The position numbers were made by a program, and so were the translations under genes. Shown here in pieces: positions 7,995-16,847 of a stretch of 64,000 nt of DNA. Below the pieces are notes generated by a model that saw nothing but the letters and a program-made list of their open reading frames with translations, made no database searches and was not told where the DNA came from. Origin of the DNA: JBLNDJ01 sp050261515. Lineage in GTDB: Bacteria; Acidobacteriota; Terriglobia; Bryobacterales; Bryobacteraceae. The stretch lies in the NCBI GenBank assembly GCA_050261515.1, contig JBLNDJ010000023.1, positions 31,167 through 95,166 on the forward strand. The letters are read 5' to 3'. The stretch's first letter is position 1, and each line of letters starts with the position of its first letter.

Positions 7995-10900
7995 CTAGTT
8001 GCGATTCCAACGGCGTGGGCGCCAACTCCGGATGACCTCCTGAATCTGGGCCGTGGCGGGTGTCCAGATCGCAAAGCGTCGGCGATTCATCAGCTCAAGG
8101 CGTCGGAGGACCTGCTGACGATCGCGGCCTGTAATTAGAACACTCAGGAGAAGATCCGAGGTCAGTTGTCGGGTTACCGACAAGAGTGGCTCATTCCACA
8201 ACTCATTCAGCACCTCGAGGCCTATACTAATCGCGTCCTCGGCGTTGTAGTCTGGCCCGGCCAATGCCTGAAGAAACGCAGCGACCTCTGCGGTGGGCGA
8301 CCAATGGTTTTTCTTGAGCACCCAGACGAGGTCGTCCTTCGTGATCGATACGAAGCTGAAACCCCTGTCGACGAGCCATTGAACGGATTCGTGATACTCG
8401 CTCTCTGATATTACCGATCGAGCTCGAAGATGTCTTAGCACCGACAGGCTGCCAACGTTGGACAGCGAATAGGAGCTCTGTGCGAGCACGCGCAGCGGCA
8501 GGTCATCTGAAACCATAACTAGGCCAGAGTCCACGGCCGTCGATAGGGTTGAAAGGGCAACCGTGCCTAAGATCTCTTGGATCTCGAGCTTCCCGATCTC
8601 CTCCAACGCCATCTGCCCACCCGGTGCCACGACTTGGCATTTCATTCGCGTGAAATCAAGCAACTGCTGATAGAACTCGCGTTCCCGAGTGACTTCTTCG
8701 GAGGTCCGGTTGAAGACCTGAATATGGCCGGGGGTGTCGCTGAGAAGATATCCGGTGTGCTTTTCCGGGAAGAGGTTCATCATGGCTTCGGTCAACGCAT
8801 CGATCTGTTGTTGAGTCACGTGGATCGCATCGAATGCCCCGGCCAATTTAGTTAGGAGTCCCAAAGACTGCAGCGTTACGAATGCGGACGTTTCGAGAAG
8901 GACCCGCTTTGTCTTCGATAGGATCTGTTCCTCTTCCGCCATCCGCTCAAGAGTTCCATGGTAGCTGAGGATTTTGATTCGACGGTCTTCGATGAACGCG
9001 CGGAACATCTCCACTTCGGACTTGCCGAACAACCGCGCTGCGGCACAGGCCGGGAGCTTTCCTCTTCGATAAATATCGAGGATGAGTTCGGCTCGGGTTC
9101 TCTGACGGTCCAGCATGACGACGATCTTGGTGATGTCGTCGTCTTCTACCTCTATGCGGGCCAAGCCGTAATGAGCTGGAAATCTCTCCGCGAAACGGCC
9201 CATACAGTCCTGAAACGCGCGGACGTACTTGCTCTGAACTGCCTGGATCTCGTATTCAGATTCGAATGGTCCACCCTCCGGAAATCGAAATCGATCGCCG
9301 ATGCGTCTGCCGAACATCTGCACCGCTAAGGGATGCCCAGTCGACAGCCAGTCCTTGGCAGTATCACTCTCACCGTCCACCACGGTCAGAGTCTGATTCT
9401 CCGCCCCATGCCGAAGGGTGACTACACAATCGGCTGCCACTACGTCTGGGTGAAACAAATCCTTGTCCACTTCTTCTCGACGGAGGAAAGTGTTGACATA
9501 AAAAAGGTGAATTTCAGGGCTGTTCGGTTCCTCCTGCAGAAGCCGATAGGCAAAAACAAGGGCGTCTGGCAAGCGGAGCAGTGTCCGGAGCATTGCGGCG
9601 TCCTGTATCGACTCGGAGTCCGCGACAATCGAATCCAGCCCGACCTGAAGGGTCAGTTCCGTTGCTTCAACTTCCTTGCCTTGTCGAAAATGGTTGAGAG
9701 CCATCTTCAGCTTCTGTCGTTCCGGCGAGGCGCCCGTTCTCATCAACTCGGTTCGGAGGCGGTTCGCGCTGTCAAGATCTCCCGTTCGCTCGTAGATGAG
9801 AGCCTCGATCTCGGAAAACTCGGGGACCGCCGGCCCGCCATTCCGAACTCCTTGCGCCACCTGCAAGGCTTTGCCCATCCTGCCGGCATTAAAGAGGGCG
9901 ATCAACCGTCGCCGCGATTCGGGGGAGTCGTCCAGAGGGACTGGTACCAGCTGGTACGTATCGGCAGCCTCATCGAAGCGCTTGGCACGGTAGAGAATGT
10001 CTCCTAGCTGAACTCGATATCGTGCCGCTTGCTGGACTCCAGCCCGCTCCACGGCCGATCGCGCCGATGCCACAGCTTTATCGAAATCACCTTCGCGAGA
10101 ATAGTATTCGGCAATGATCCTGTGGGCTTCCGGATCATCCGGAATAGATGCCAGTGAGCTGAGCAGTTCATCACACGCAGCCGCATCCTTTAGCCGCTGG
10201 CAGGCTATAAGGAGAAGGTCTTTGACGATTAGGCGATCTTCACCCTGGCTGGAGCCGACCATGGACTCAAGTAACACACGGGCATCGGCCGGTTTATTAA
10301 GATTGAGGTACGCCCCCGCCAAGAGCGGAACTACTTCGGCTTTCAGTTCCGGAGAATGAATTTGTTCGAAGCAGCGGACTGCTTCATCAGGCCGCTCGGT
10401 GTGCAGGTAGAGACTGCCCAGGTTACGCTTGACCCCCTCCATGGATGGGTCGAGCCGGAGCGCGTACTCGTGGTCTTGTCTAGCATCGTCGTAGCGACCA
10501 AGAAGTGTCCTCGCGACGCCGCGATTTACGAGGGTGTACTTGAGTTCGCGGCGGCTTTCGGAGCCGACAAGAAGCTGCTCCGCCTTCGAGAAAAAGGCCT
10601 CAGCTTCTTCGATACGCGCTCTCACCTCATCGGGAATCCAGTTCGGCGACGCCGCAGTCCGTTGCAGTTGACGTTGAGCGGGCATGAGAATCGCTCTACC
10701 CAGCAACTCCCATGCCTCTGGACGGTTGGCGTCGAGTTCATTGTGGCGGCGCAGGTAGTGTTCGGCTTCATCGAACTTCTGCTGATCGTGTGCAATGTAC
10801 CCAAGCGTGTACAAGACGTCGCTGTCGTTGGCCAAGGTGGGTTGCGCGTTCAGCAAAGCCTGAACTTCACTATCTCTGTTAAGCTCGTGCAGACAGGCGA

Positions 10901-11783
10901 ATCGAAGAGCATTGGCGCTGGAGTCATCTGAATCCTGACTGAGCACTGGTTTAAGCCACTGCAGCGCCTCTTCCTGCTTGTCTCTCAATCGTGCGATCTG
11001 TGCAAGGTTGATCAGTGCCTTCCGATTGGTGGGTTCAAGGGTTTGGGCTCGATTAAACTCCGCCTCCGCCTGGTCCCAATCACCTTCCAACATAAGGCAG
11101 ACGCCCTTGTTTACGAAGAAACGGAATCGTATGGCTGGGGACACAAGACCGCGGTTGACTGGGTCCTGCAGTGCCTCGAGAAGCCGAAGTGCGGTCGACG
11201 CTTGCCTCTTGTCGATGAGCGTTTTGATCAAATCAAGCTGGACCTCAGCCTTCCGGTCTGCCTCCGAAGCGGCATGGCTCGTCGCTTCGGTTTCTATCGT
11301 GGGGCGGTAGGGGAGGGCTTCGAGATCCGGGCCCGGTCGAGGCCGGCGTTGATCCAGCATCTCCCGATGGATCGTGTCGAGCTTGGCGCCGATAATCCGC
11401 ATGCCGTGCTCACCATCGAGAAGTTGACCAGAAAGCTCCGTATAGAAGAATACGAGAGCCTCTGTGATATTCTCGAGGGAACTAACTCCGCGACCGTAGC
11501 CCGTTGTTTTCAGAAACAATTCAACGTGGACCACTTCGGCATCGACAAGCGCACCGCTCTCGACAGACTCAACGTGTGCTCCGAAGGCATCGCTGAGAAC
11601 CCAAGTCTCAAGCGCTGGACCAATGCCGGGCAGTCTGGTTAAGTAGCGCTCGGCGGTCGCTCTGATCGCCTTCGCCACCGCGCTGTTACTCGGCAGACTT
11701 TTCCAGGCCCAAGGCACGAGCTTCACTAGAATTGGCGCAACCATTCTTAGACCAAGAATGGTCGTCGTAGTCGGTTCGGGCAT
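7995..11783 (-). CDS. TPR-GreAB-C-PIN protein (predicted conflict/defence RNase)
   Basis: A 1262-residue multidomain protein. Residues about 1-150 are an uncharacterised helical N-terminus with a hydrophobic patch (APILVKLVPWAWKSLP). Residues about 175-770 are a long array of tetratricopeptide-type helical repeats (for example DWDQAEAEFNRAQTLEPTNR and QKFDEAEHYLRRHNELD). Residues about 785-855 match the FKBP-like C-terminal domain of GreA/GreB (VVTLRHG, then WLSTGHPLAVQMFGRRIGDR, then EYEIQAV). A helical linker follows. A PIN-like nuclease core runs from about 958 to 1110, with VLLETSAF (acidic residue E964, in place of the usual Asp) and VMVSDDLPLRVLA (D1093/D1094). The GreAB-C domain suggests docking to RNA polymerase and PIN suggests RNA cleavage; both are inferred. 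The same architecture has been described, as I recall, as a predicted conflict system. The gene is less GC-rich than its surroundings. Confidence 0.82.
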   Translation of the reverse strand: MPEPTTTTILGLRMVAPILVKLVPWAWKSLPSNSAVAKAIRATAERYLTRLPGIGPALETWVLSDAFGAHVESVESGALVDAEVVHVELFLKTTGYGRGVSSLENITEALVFFYTELSGQLLDGEHGMRIIGAKLDTIHREMLDQRRPRPGPDLEALPYRPTIETEATSHAASEADRKAEVQLDLIKTLIDKRQASTALRLLEALQDPVNRGLVSPAIRFRFFVNKGVCLMLEGDWDQAEAEFNRAQTLEPTNRKALINLAQIARLRDKQEEALQWLKPVLSQDSDDSSANALRFACLHELNRDSEVQALLNAQPTLANDSDVLYTLGYIAHDQQKFDEAEHYLRRHNELDANRPEAWELLGRAILMPAQRQLQRTAASPNWIPDEVRARIEEAEAFFSKAEQLLVGSESRRELKYTLVNRGVARTLLGRYDDARQDHEYALRLDPSMEGVKRNLGSLYLHTERPDEAVRCFEQIHSPELKAEVVPLLAGAYLNLNKPADARVLLESMVGSSQGEDRLIVKDLLLIACQRLKDAAACDELLSSLASIPDDPEAHRIIAEYYSREGDFDKAVASARSAVERAGVQQAARYRVQLGDILYRAKRFDEAADTYQLVPVPLDDSPESRRRLIALFNAGRMGKALQVAQGVRNGGPAVPEFSEIEALIYERTGDLDSANRLRTELMRTGASPERQKLKMALNHFRQGKEVEATELTLQVGLDSIVADSESIQDAAMLRTLLRLPDALVFAYRLLQEEPNSPEIHLFYVNTFLRREEVDKDLFHPDVVAADCVVTLRHGAENQTLTVVDGESDTAKDWLSTGHPLAVQMFGRRIGDRFRFPEGGPFESEYEIQAVQSKYVRAFQDCMGRFAERFPAHYGLARIEVEDDDITKIVVMLDRQRTRAELILDIYRRGKLPACAAARLFGKSEVEMFRAFIEDRRIKILSYHGTLERMAEEEQILSKTKRVLLETSAFVTLQSLGLLTKLAGAFDAIHVTQQQIDALTEAMMNLFPEKHTGYLLSDTPGHIQVFNRTSEEVTREREFYQQLLDFTRMKCQVVAPGGQMALEEIGKLEIQEILGTVALSTLSTAVDSGLVMVSDDLPLRVLAQSSYSLSNVGSLSVLRHLRARSVISESEYHESVQWLVDRGFSFVSITKDDLVWVLKKNHWSPTAEVAAFLQALAGPDYNAEDAISIGLEVLNELWNEPLLSVTRQLTSDLLLSVLITGRDRQQVLRRLELMNRRRFAIWTPATAQIQEVIRSWRPRRWNRN

Positions 11784-11826
11784 GCTGATTGCTCAAGAGA
11801 TTTCGGCGTCAGGGAGACACAAATAG

Positions 11827-11838
11827 CCGGACGTCCGG
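11827..11838. promoter_or_regulatory. Perfect 12-bp palindrome upstream of the TPR-PIN gene
   Basis: CCGGACGTCCGG is a perfect dyad 44 bp upstream of the start codon of the TPR-GreAB-C-PIN gene, in a 203-bp region shared with the divergent isoprenoid-enzyme-like gene. It could be an operator; no regulator gene is adjacent. Confidence 0.35.
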
Positions 11839-11879
11839 ATAAGGCGGGCCCGGTACATTACGCCGACATCGCCAGACGC

Positions 11880-11885
11880 ATTATA
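11880..11885 (-). promoter_or_regulatory. Candidate -10 box for the TPR-PIN gene
   Basis: The minus strand reads TATAAT, a perfect -10 hexamer, about 97 bp upstream of the TPR-PIN start. The position 17 bp further upstream is a C-run on that strand, so there is no recognisable -35. If it is used, the palindrome at 11827-11838 lies in the transcribed leader. Confidence 0.3.
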
Positions 11886-11986
11886 GCCCCGCCATATGCG
11901 CAGGGGGGCTTTCGGCTGGTTGACCGCTTCCTTTGGTCGCGGCTCGGCTAGGGAACGAAACCGGGGTCCGGGTCGTTTCGTTTAGC

Positions 11987-13237
11987 ATGGGCCGGATGGA
12001 TGAGTTGCTGCTTGATTCGTTGGCGATGTGGCGGGAGAGCGCGGGGGCGGGGGCTGCGGTGGGGCGGGTGTATTCCGACGGGGAGCGGCGGGGGCGCGAG
12101 GAGCAGCTTGATGGGTTTTTGGGGGTTCTCGAGGGGGAGGTGCAGCGGTTGCCTCGGACTCGGGCGGAGCGGGTGGGGGCTCGGGAGCGGATCACCTCAG
12201 CGTTTGTCCGGTTTGCGGAGGGGGCGCTCGGGTTTGATGGGGCGCAGATTTCGTTGTTGCTCGAAGGCGGGTTTTCGGCGATTGGGACGGAGCTTGGGCG
12301 GGCGGCGCGGCGGTTCGATCCGGGGGTGAGCGCTTCCGATATTCTGCAAGCCAGCCGCAATGCCTGGACGGCTTGCGGGCTTCAGGTGTTGCTGGGCGTT
12401 CCGATGGGGCTCACGCCTTCGATCTTCGCGTACAGCATGCTGTATCCCTACACGGACAACTATCTCGATGAGCCGGGTGGTTCTCGCGAGGAGAAGGCCG
12501 GGTTCAATGGGCGGTTCGGGCGGCGGCTTTCCGGCGAAGATGTCGAGGCGGCGAATGGGCGCGAGGCGGCGATTTGGCGGCTGATCTCGCTGATCGAAGA
12601 AGAGTACTCGCGGGCGGATTCGCCGGAGGTCTTTGCAAGCCTGTTGCGGATTCAGCGCGCGCAGGAGGAGAGCTTGCGGCTGTTGCGGGCCGGCGGAGAT
12701 GCGGACGTCGAGGCGCTGGTGTTCGAGAAGGGCGGCGCTTCGGTGCTGGCAGATGGGTATCTGGCGGCGGGGCGGCTTACGGCGGAGCAAGCTCGATTCG
12801 TGTTCTCGTGGGGCGTGCTGTTGCAGCTTGCCGATGATTTGCAGGATGTGCGGCAGGATTGCCGCGATGGCGTGCGGACGCTGTTTTCCGAGGCCGCGGG
12901 GCGCGGGACTTTGGACGCCGTTACGAGCCGCACGCTGCAATTTGCCGGGCTCGTGATGCGGCGGATGCGCGAGATGGCGGGACCGGAGTGCGGGGCGCTG
13001 AAGGATTTGATGGAGCGGAGCGCGGCTTCGATGGTGGTGCGGTCGGTGGGGGAGGCAGCGGAGCTGTATTCTCCAGGGTACGCTGCGGAGATGGAGCGGC
13101 GGTCTCCGTTTGGGTTTTCGTTCTTGCGGGCGCGGCGGGGCGCTCGTGTGACGGAGCTGTTCGAGGCGTTCCTGGCGGGCGATGAGGACGAGGCGGCGTT
13201 TCCTTTGCTGCCGGGAGCCTTGATGCATCGGGGGTAG
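11987..13237 (+). CDS. Class I isoprenoid-synthase-fold protein, specificity unknown
   Basis: A 416-residue, mostly helical protein. An Asp-rich motif (YPYTDNYLDEP, about residue 155) and a second one (LLQLADDLQDVRQD, about 280) are spaced and framed as in polyprenyl-synthase and terpene-synthase class I folds. KGGASVLADGYLAAGRLT before the second motif resembles the KTG...A helix of prenyltransferases. The motifs are not the canonical DDxxD pair, so the reaction cannot be named. The start is the first ATG of a coherent N-terminus (MGRMDELL); a second in-frame ATG lies 9 bp later. It stands alone, convergent with the amidohydrolase gene. Confidence 0.6.
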   Translation: MGRMDELLLDSLAMWRESAGAGAAVGRVYSDGERRGREEQLDGFLGVLEGEVQRLPRTRAERVGARERITSAFVRFAEGALGFDGAQISLLLEGGFSAIGTELGRAARRFDPGVSASDILQASRNAWTACGLQVLLGVPMGLTPSIFAYSMLYPYTDNYLDEPGGSREEKAGFNGRFGRRLSGEDVEAANGREAAIWRLISLIEEEYSRADSPEVFASLLRIQRAQEESLRLLRAGGDADVEALVFEKGGASVLADGYLAAGRLTAEQARFVFSWGVLLQLADDLQDVRQDCRDGVRTLFSEAAGRGTLDAVTSRTLQFAGLVMRRMREMAGPECGALKDLMERSAASMVVRSVGEAAELYSPGYAAEMERRSPFGFSFLRARRGARVTELFEAFLAGDEDEAAFPLLPGALMHRG

Positions 13238-13263
13238 GCAGGCGAAAACGACTGCCCCAAGTT

Positions 13264-13299
13264 GCGGGGCTAAAGCCCCGCGCCGGCTGAAGCCCGCCC
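13264..13299. repeat. REP-like double hairpin, copy 1
   Basis: Two adjacent short palindromes in 36 bp. On the minus strand they read GGGCGGGCTTCAGCCGGC followed by GCGGGGCTTTAGCCCCGC. The sequence agrees with the element at 56137-56172 at 33 of 36 positions. It supplies the C-terminal codons and the TAG stop of the amidohydrolase gene and sits in a convergent gap, where it may also act as a terminator. Confidence 0.8.
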
Positions 13300-15000
13300 T
13301 CCTACGATTGTCAGGACGGGTTGGATATTTCGGATTTCGTCTTCGGGGCAGGTGAGGTAGTCGCGGTCGATTACTACGAGGTCGGCGAGTTTGCCGGGTT
13401 CGATGGTTCCCTTCTTATCCTCGTTGAATTCCATGTAGGCTCCCCAGGTGGTGTACATTTTGAGGGCCTCTTCCCTGGTCACCTTCTGTTCCGGGTGGAT
13501 GACCTGTCCCTGCGAGTTCTTTCTTGTGATGGCAACCCACATTCCCAGAAACGGGTTGTAGGGGTTCGTGGCCTGGTTCTTGTCGTGGCCGGTCATGTGG
13601 TCGCTTCCCGCGGCGACTTTGATGCCCGCGTCGAGGTAGGACCGCAACGGAAAGAAATATTTCATGCCTTCGTAGGTGAAGACTCGCTGGAGGGCTCCCG
13701 AATCGCAGTAGAGCCAGGCGGGCTGGGCGTCGGCGAGGATGCCGTGGCGGGCCATCGAAGCGATGCTTTCCGGGCCCTGGAAGCTGGCGTGGATGACGTG
13801 CGAGCGAGTGGGGGCCAGGGGCCGGACGCGGTCGAGTTTGGCGAAGGTGTCAACCAGCAGATCGATCGCCGCTCCTCCTTGCACGTGGGCGGCGAGCTGC
13901 CAGCCTTTGGCTTGGGCGGCTCGGAAGAGCTGGTAGAGGGTGTCGGGGTCGACGAAAGGGCGGCCCCGGTCGCTCATATCGGTCTGAGCGTAGAGCTGCC
14001 TGGCGAAGTCTCCGTAGGTGTGGCGCTGGTAGGCGGTGCCGAGGAGCATGCCTCCGTCGAGGATGACTTTGAAGGTGTCGAATTTGAGCCAGTCGTCTCC
14101 GGCGCGGGGACGGTAGGGCGCGGCGTCGATTTCGCGGAGGAGGTCCGCCGTGGGGCGCGAGGTGTCGAGACGCCAGGTGAGGACGACGCGCAGGGGCAGG
14201 CGGCCCTGCTCCCTCAGTTTCATGTAGAGCGGGATTTCCTGCTCGGGCGTGGCTTCGCGGTCCTTGATGGACGTGATGCCGGCGGCGACGTAGAGCTTGA
14301 GCATTTTCTCAAGGGCGTCGAGACGCTCGTTTTCGGTGAGGCCTTCGGTGGAGTACTGCGCGCGGGAGCCTTCGGGCAGGCCTTTGAGGAGGCCGCGGGC
14401 GTTGCGCAGCACGCCGGTGGGCTCGCCACGATCGTCCTTGACGATTTCCCCGCCTTCGGGATTGGGCGTGTTGCGGTCGATGCCGGAACGCTGCAAGCCC
14501 CTGGCATTGACGACGGTGATGAACGGATGGTCGAGGAGGACGGGGTGATCCGTGACCACGTCGAGGTCGCGGCGGGTGGGCATGCGCATGTCCTTCAGGC
14601 GGGTGGGAAAAGGAAGGAGGACGACGATCCATTCGCCGGCGGGCGTGAGGCGGGCCTGGGCGCGGAGGTGCTGCTGCAAGGCTTCGATGGAATCGATGCG
14701 CGGGAGCGGGTGCTTGAATTCGCTGAGACCGGCGCTGTAGGCGTGGACGTGGCTATCCATTAAACCGGGCAGGACGGTGCGGCCCTGGAGATCGATGAGG
14801 CGGGTGTTCGGGCCTCGTTCGCTGGCGAGGACGGCCTTGGATGAGCCGACCGCGGAGATTTTGCCGGCTTTGACGGCGACGGCTTCGGCGATGGAGAAGC
14901 GCGCGTCTACGGTGACGATTTTGCCGTGGTGGAGGATGAGATCGGCATCGGCGGCCGCGAGGAGCGCCGGGGCGAGGAGGAAGAATGCAGCGGTACGCAT
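13270..15000 (-). CDS. Exported YtcJ-like amidohydrolase
   Basis: A 576-residue metal-dependent hydrolase of the amidohydrolase-3 (YtcJ/NfdA) family. The ATG at 15000 gives a signal peptide (MRTAAFFLLAPALLAAADA). Typical segments follow: ADLILHHGKIVTVDA, the PGLMDSHVHAYSAG metal-binding loop, HVIHASFQGPES, and the closing amidohydrolase motif GTIEPGKLADLVVIDRDYL. Substrates in this family are varied amides and cannot be predicted. It ends an operon with the radical-SAM and CvpA genes (gaps of 23 and 25 bp). Its final residues after about TIVGG are read from a REP-like repeat. Confidence 0.88.
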   Translation of the reverse strand: MRTAAFFLLAPALLAAADADLILHHGKIVTVDARFSIAEAVAVKAGKISAVGSSKAVLASERGPNTRLIDLQGRTVLPGLMDSHVHAYSAGLSEFKHPLPRIDSIEALQQHLRAQARLTPAGEWIVVLLPFPTRLKDMRMPTRRDLDVVTDHPVLLDHPFITVVNARGLQRSGIDRNTPNPEGGEIVKDDRGEPTGVLRNARGLLKGLPEGSRAQYSTEGLTENERLDALEKMLKLYVAAGITSIKDREATPEQEIPLYMKLREQGRLPLRVVLTWRLDTSRPTADLLREIDAAPYRPRAGDDWLKFDTFKVILDGGMLLGTAYQRHTYGDFARQLYAQTDMSDRGRPFVDPDTLYQLFRAAQAKGWQLAAHVQGGAAIDLLVDTFAKLDRVRPLAPTRSHVIHASFQGPESIASMARHGILADAQPAWLYCDSGALQRVFTYEGMKYFFPLRSYLDAGIKVAAGSDHMTGHDKNQATNPYNPFLGMWVAITRKNSQGQVIHPEQKVTREEALKMYTTWGAYMEFNEDKKGTIEPGKLADLVVIDRDYLTCPEDEIRNIQPVLTIVGGRASAGAGL

Positions 15001-15023
15001 GAAACAGTGATTATAGGGCAGGC

Positions 15024-16124
15024 TTACTCGATGCCGAGGAGCCAGAGGGCGGCTCGGGCGAAGGCGTTGCGGTTTCCGCTGGTGAGGAACAGCCAGGAGA
15101 GCACTTTCACGGGCGCGGGCGGGTCGGGGCCCACCAGTTCCACGATTGCGGCGCGCGGGGTTTCGCGGAGGCGGTCGAGGATGGCGGTCTGGTGGACGCA
15201 GTTGATGGTGCAGAGCGGGGCGCAGTCCTTGACGGTGTGGTATTCGCGTTCGAGATCGGCGGGGGTGTAGCGGTCGAGGGGGATGCCGGGATATCCGCGC
15301 TGCTGCGAGCACCAGTGGACGAGGCCTTCCTCGCAGATATAGAGGTAGCGGGAGCCGGCGTGGCAGGTCCAGTCGTTCGGTTGGCCGAGGACCAGGTTCT
15401 GCTGGAAACGGTTGTGGCGGACGAAGGAGAAGAGGGGCTTGCGCAGGTTTGCGATTTGGGTGAGCACTTCGCGGTCGCGGGCGGCCAGGGGGCGCAGGCG
15501 GCCGGAGGCGTCGTGGATGACTCCGGTGGTGATGCCGAAGCCGAGGTCATAGGCGCGGCGGGCGATCATGAGCGCGTCATCGGGGTTGCGGACGCCGGAG
15601 CCGACGACCACGTTGATGTTCACTTCGAAGGTGGCGTGGCCGGCGAGCCAGCGCAGCTTGCGGTCGAGCACCTTGAGGCTTTTCTTCGAGACGGCATCGG
15701 GCTGGACGTTGTCGATGCTGATCTGAAGCTGGTGCAGTCCGGCGCGGTTCAGGCGGCGGATGCGGGCGGGCGTGAGGAGGTAGCCGTTGGTGATGACCGT
15801 GGGGATGATGCGGTGCGAACGAATGCGGCGGATGATTTCGTCGAGGCCCGGGTGCAGGAGGGGCTCGCCTCCGCTGATGGTGATGATGGTGGTTCCGAGG
15901 GCGGCGAGGCGGTCGATGCGGCGGAGCATTTCGGAGAGGGGGACGGGCTGCGACACGCTGTCGTACTCGTTGCAGTAGGCGCAGGCGAGGTTGCAGCGGC
16001 GCGTGGGGACAATGTGGGCGAGGATCGGGTGGCGCGGGGAACGCATGGCGCGGGCGAACATGCGCGCTTCGCGGAGGCGGCGGGGGACGGCGAACAGGGT
16101 TCTCCGGACTCGCGCCAGCCCCAT
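15024..16124 (-). CDS. Radical SAM protein with SPASM-like C-terminal cysteines
   Basis: A 366-residue enzyme. The cluster-binding motif CNLACAYC lies at about residues 43-50, followed by ISGGEPLLHPG (SAM-binding GGEP motif) and ITNGYLLT. The C-terminal half has further cysteines (WTCHAGSRYLYICEEG, HWCSQQRG, CAPLCTINCVHQ) that could hold a second cluster as in SPASM/twitch enzymes. The specific reaction is not recognisable. An alternative GTG start lies 6 bp upstream. It is the middle gene of a probable operon with CvpA upstream and the amidohydrolase downstream. Confidence 0.85.
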   Translation of the reverse strand: MGLARVRRTLFAVPRRLREARMFARAMRSPRHPILAHIVPTRRCNLACAYCNEYDSVSQPVPLSEMLRRIDRLAALGTTIITISGGEPLLHPGLDEIIRRIRSHRIIPTVITNGYLLTPARIRRLNRAGLHQLQISIDNVQPDAVSKKSLKVLDRKLRWLAGHATFEVNINVVVGSGVRNPDDALMIARRAYDLGFGITTGVIHDASGRLRPLAARDREVLTQIANLRKPLFSFVRHNRFQQNLVLGQPNDWTCHAGSRYLYICEEGLVHWCSQQRGYPGIPLDRYTPADLEREYHTVKDCAPLCTINCVHQTAILDRLRETPRAAIVELVGPDPPAPVKVLSWLFLTSGNRNAFARAALWLLGIE

Positions 16125-16149
16125 AGGCACATTATGGACCGGGTTGGAG

Positions 16150-16716
16150 CTAGAGGTCCGGGTCGAGGCTGGCCAGTCCTTTTTTGACGGGCGCGGGGAC
16201 CGGGGAGGATTCGAGGTCGCGGCGGGCGCGGCGGAAGCCGTCGCGGACTTCGTCGGGGGCGGCGGCGGCCAGGTGGTGCGCGGCTTCGGCCAGGCGCGGG
16301 ACCAGGCGCGACTCCTTAACCGCGGTGGAAAGCCGGCTTTCGGGCAGCGCCAGGAGGATGAGGACGGCGATCAAAGCAAACATGGAACCGCGGATGAGGC
16401 CGAAGGCGCCTCCGAGGACGCGGTCGAGCCAGGTGAGTTGGTTGACGCGGAAGAATTTCGCGAGCGCCCAGGCGGCTACGGCTCCCAGTGTGATGATGAC
16501 CGAGAATATAATGAGAAACCCCACAGCGCCGGCCAGGGGCCTGGAGGCGACGTAGGGGCGCAGGAGGAAGCCCATCGGACGATAGAGCCAGAGGGCGGCG
16601 AGAACGGCGGCCAGGGCGGCAGCGAAGTCTACGGCGGTGCGGGCGAAGCCCTTCCAGAATCCGGCGGCGACGGAGAGGATGAAACCCGCAAGGAGCGAGA
16701 GATCGAGCCAGTTCAT
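16150..16716 (-). CDS. CvpA family membrane protein
   Basis: A 188-residue inner-membrane protein starting MNWLDLSLLAGFILSVAAGF with four hydrophobic segments within the first 125 residues. The CvpA signature region (WLDRVLGGAFGLIRG) is present at about residues 96-110. The C-terminal 60 residues are soluble and charged. CvpA proteins are linked to colicin V production and envelope homeostasis, with no established biochemical role. First gene of the operon with the radical-SAM and amidohydrolase genes. Confidence 0.9.
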   Translation of the reverse strand: MNWLDLSLLAGFILSVAAGFWKGFARTAVDFAAALAAVLAALWLYRPMGFLLRPYVASRPLAGAVGFLIIFSVIITLGAVAAWALAKFFRVNQLTWLDRVLGGAFGLIRGSMFALIAVLILLALPESRLSTAVKESRLVPRLAEAAHHLAAAAPDEVRDGFRRARRDLESSPVPAPVKKGLASLDPDL

Positions 16717-16847
16717 GGGCGCCTCCGTATGAGTGTACGCAGGTTGGGGCAGCCGGGTTCAACGCAGGAGGCCGGCAGGGAGCCGGCCGCGGCCCGTGCC
16801 AAGCAGGTTAAGCAATGTTAAACTAAGGTCGTCACCGCGAGAACTGA

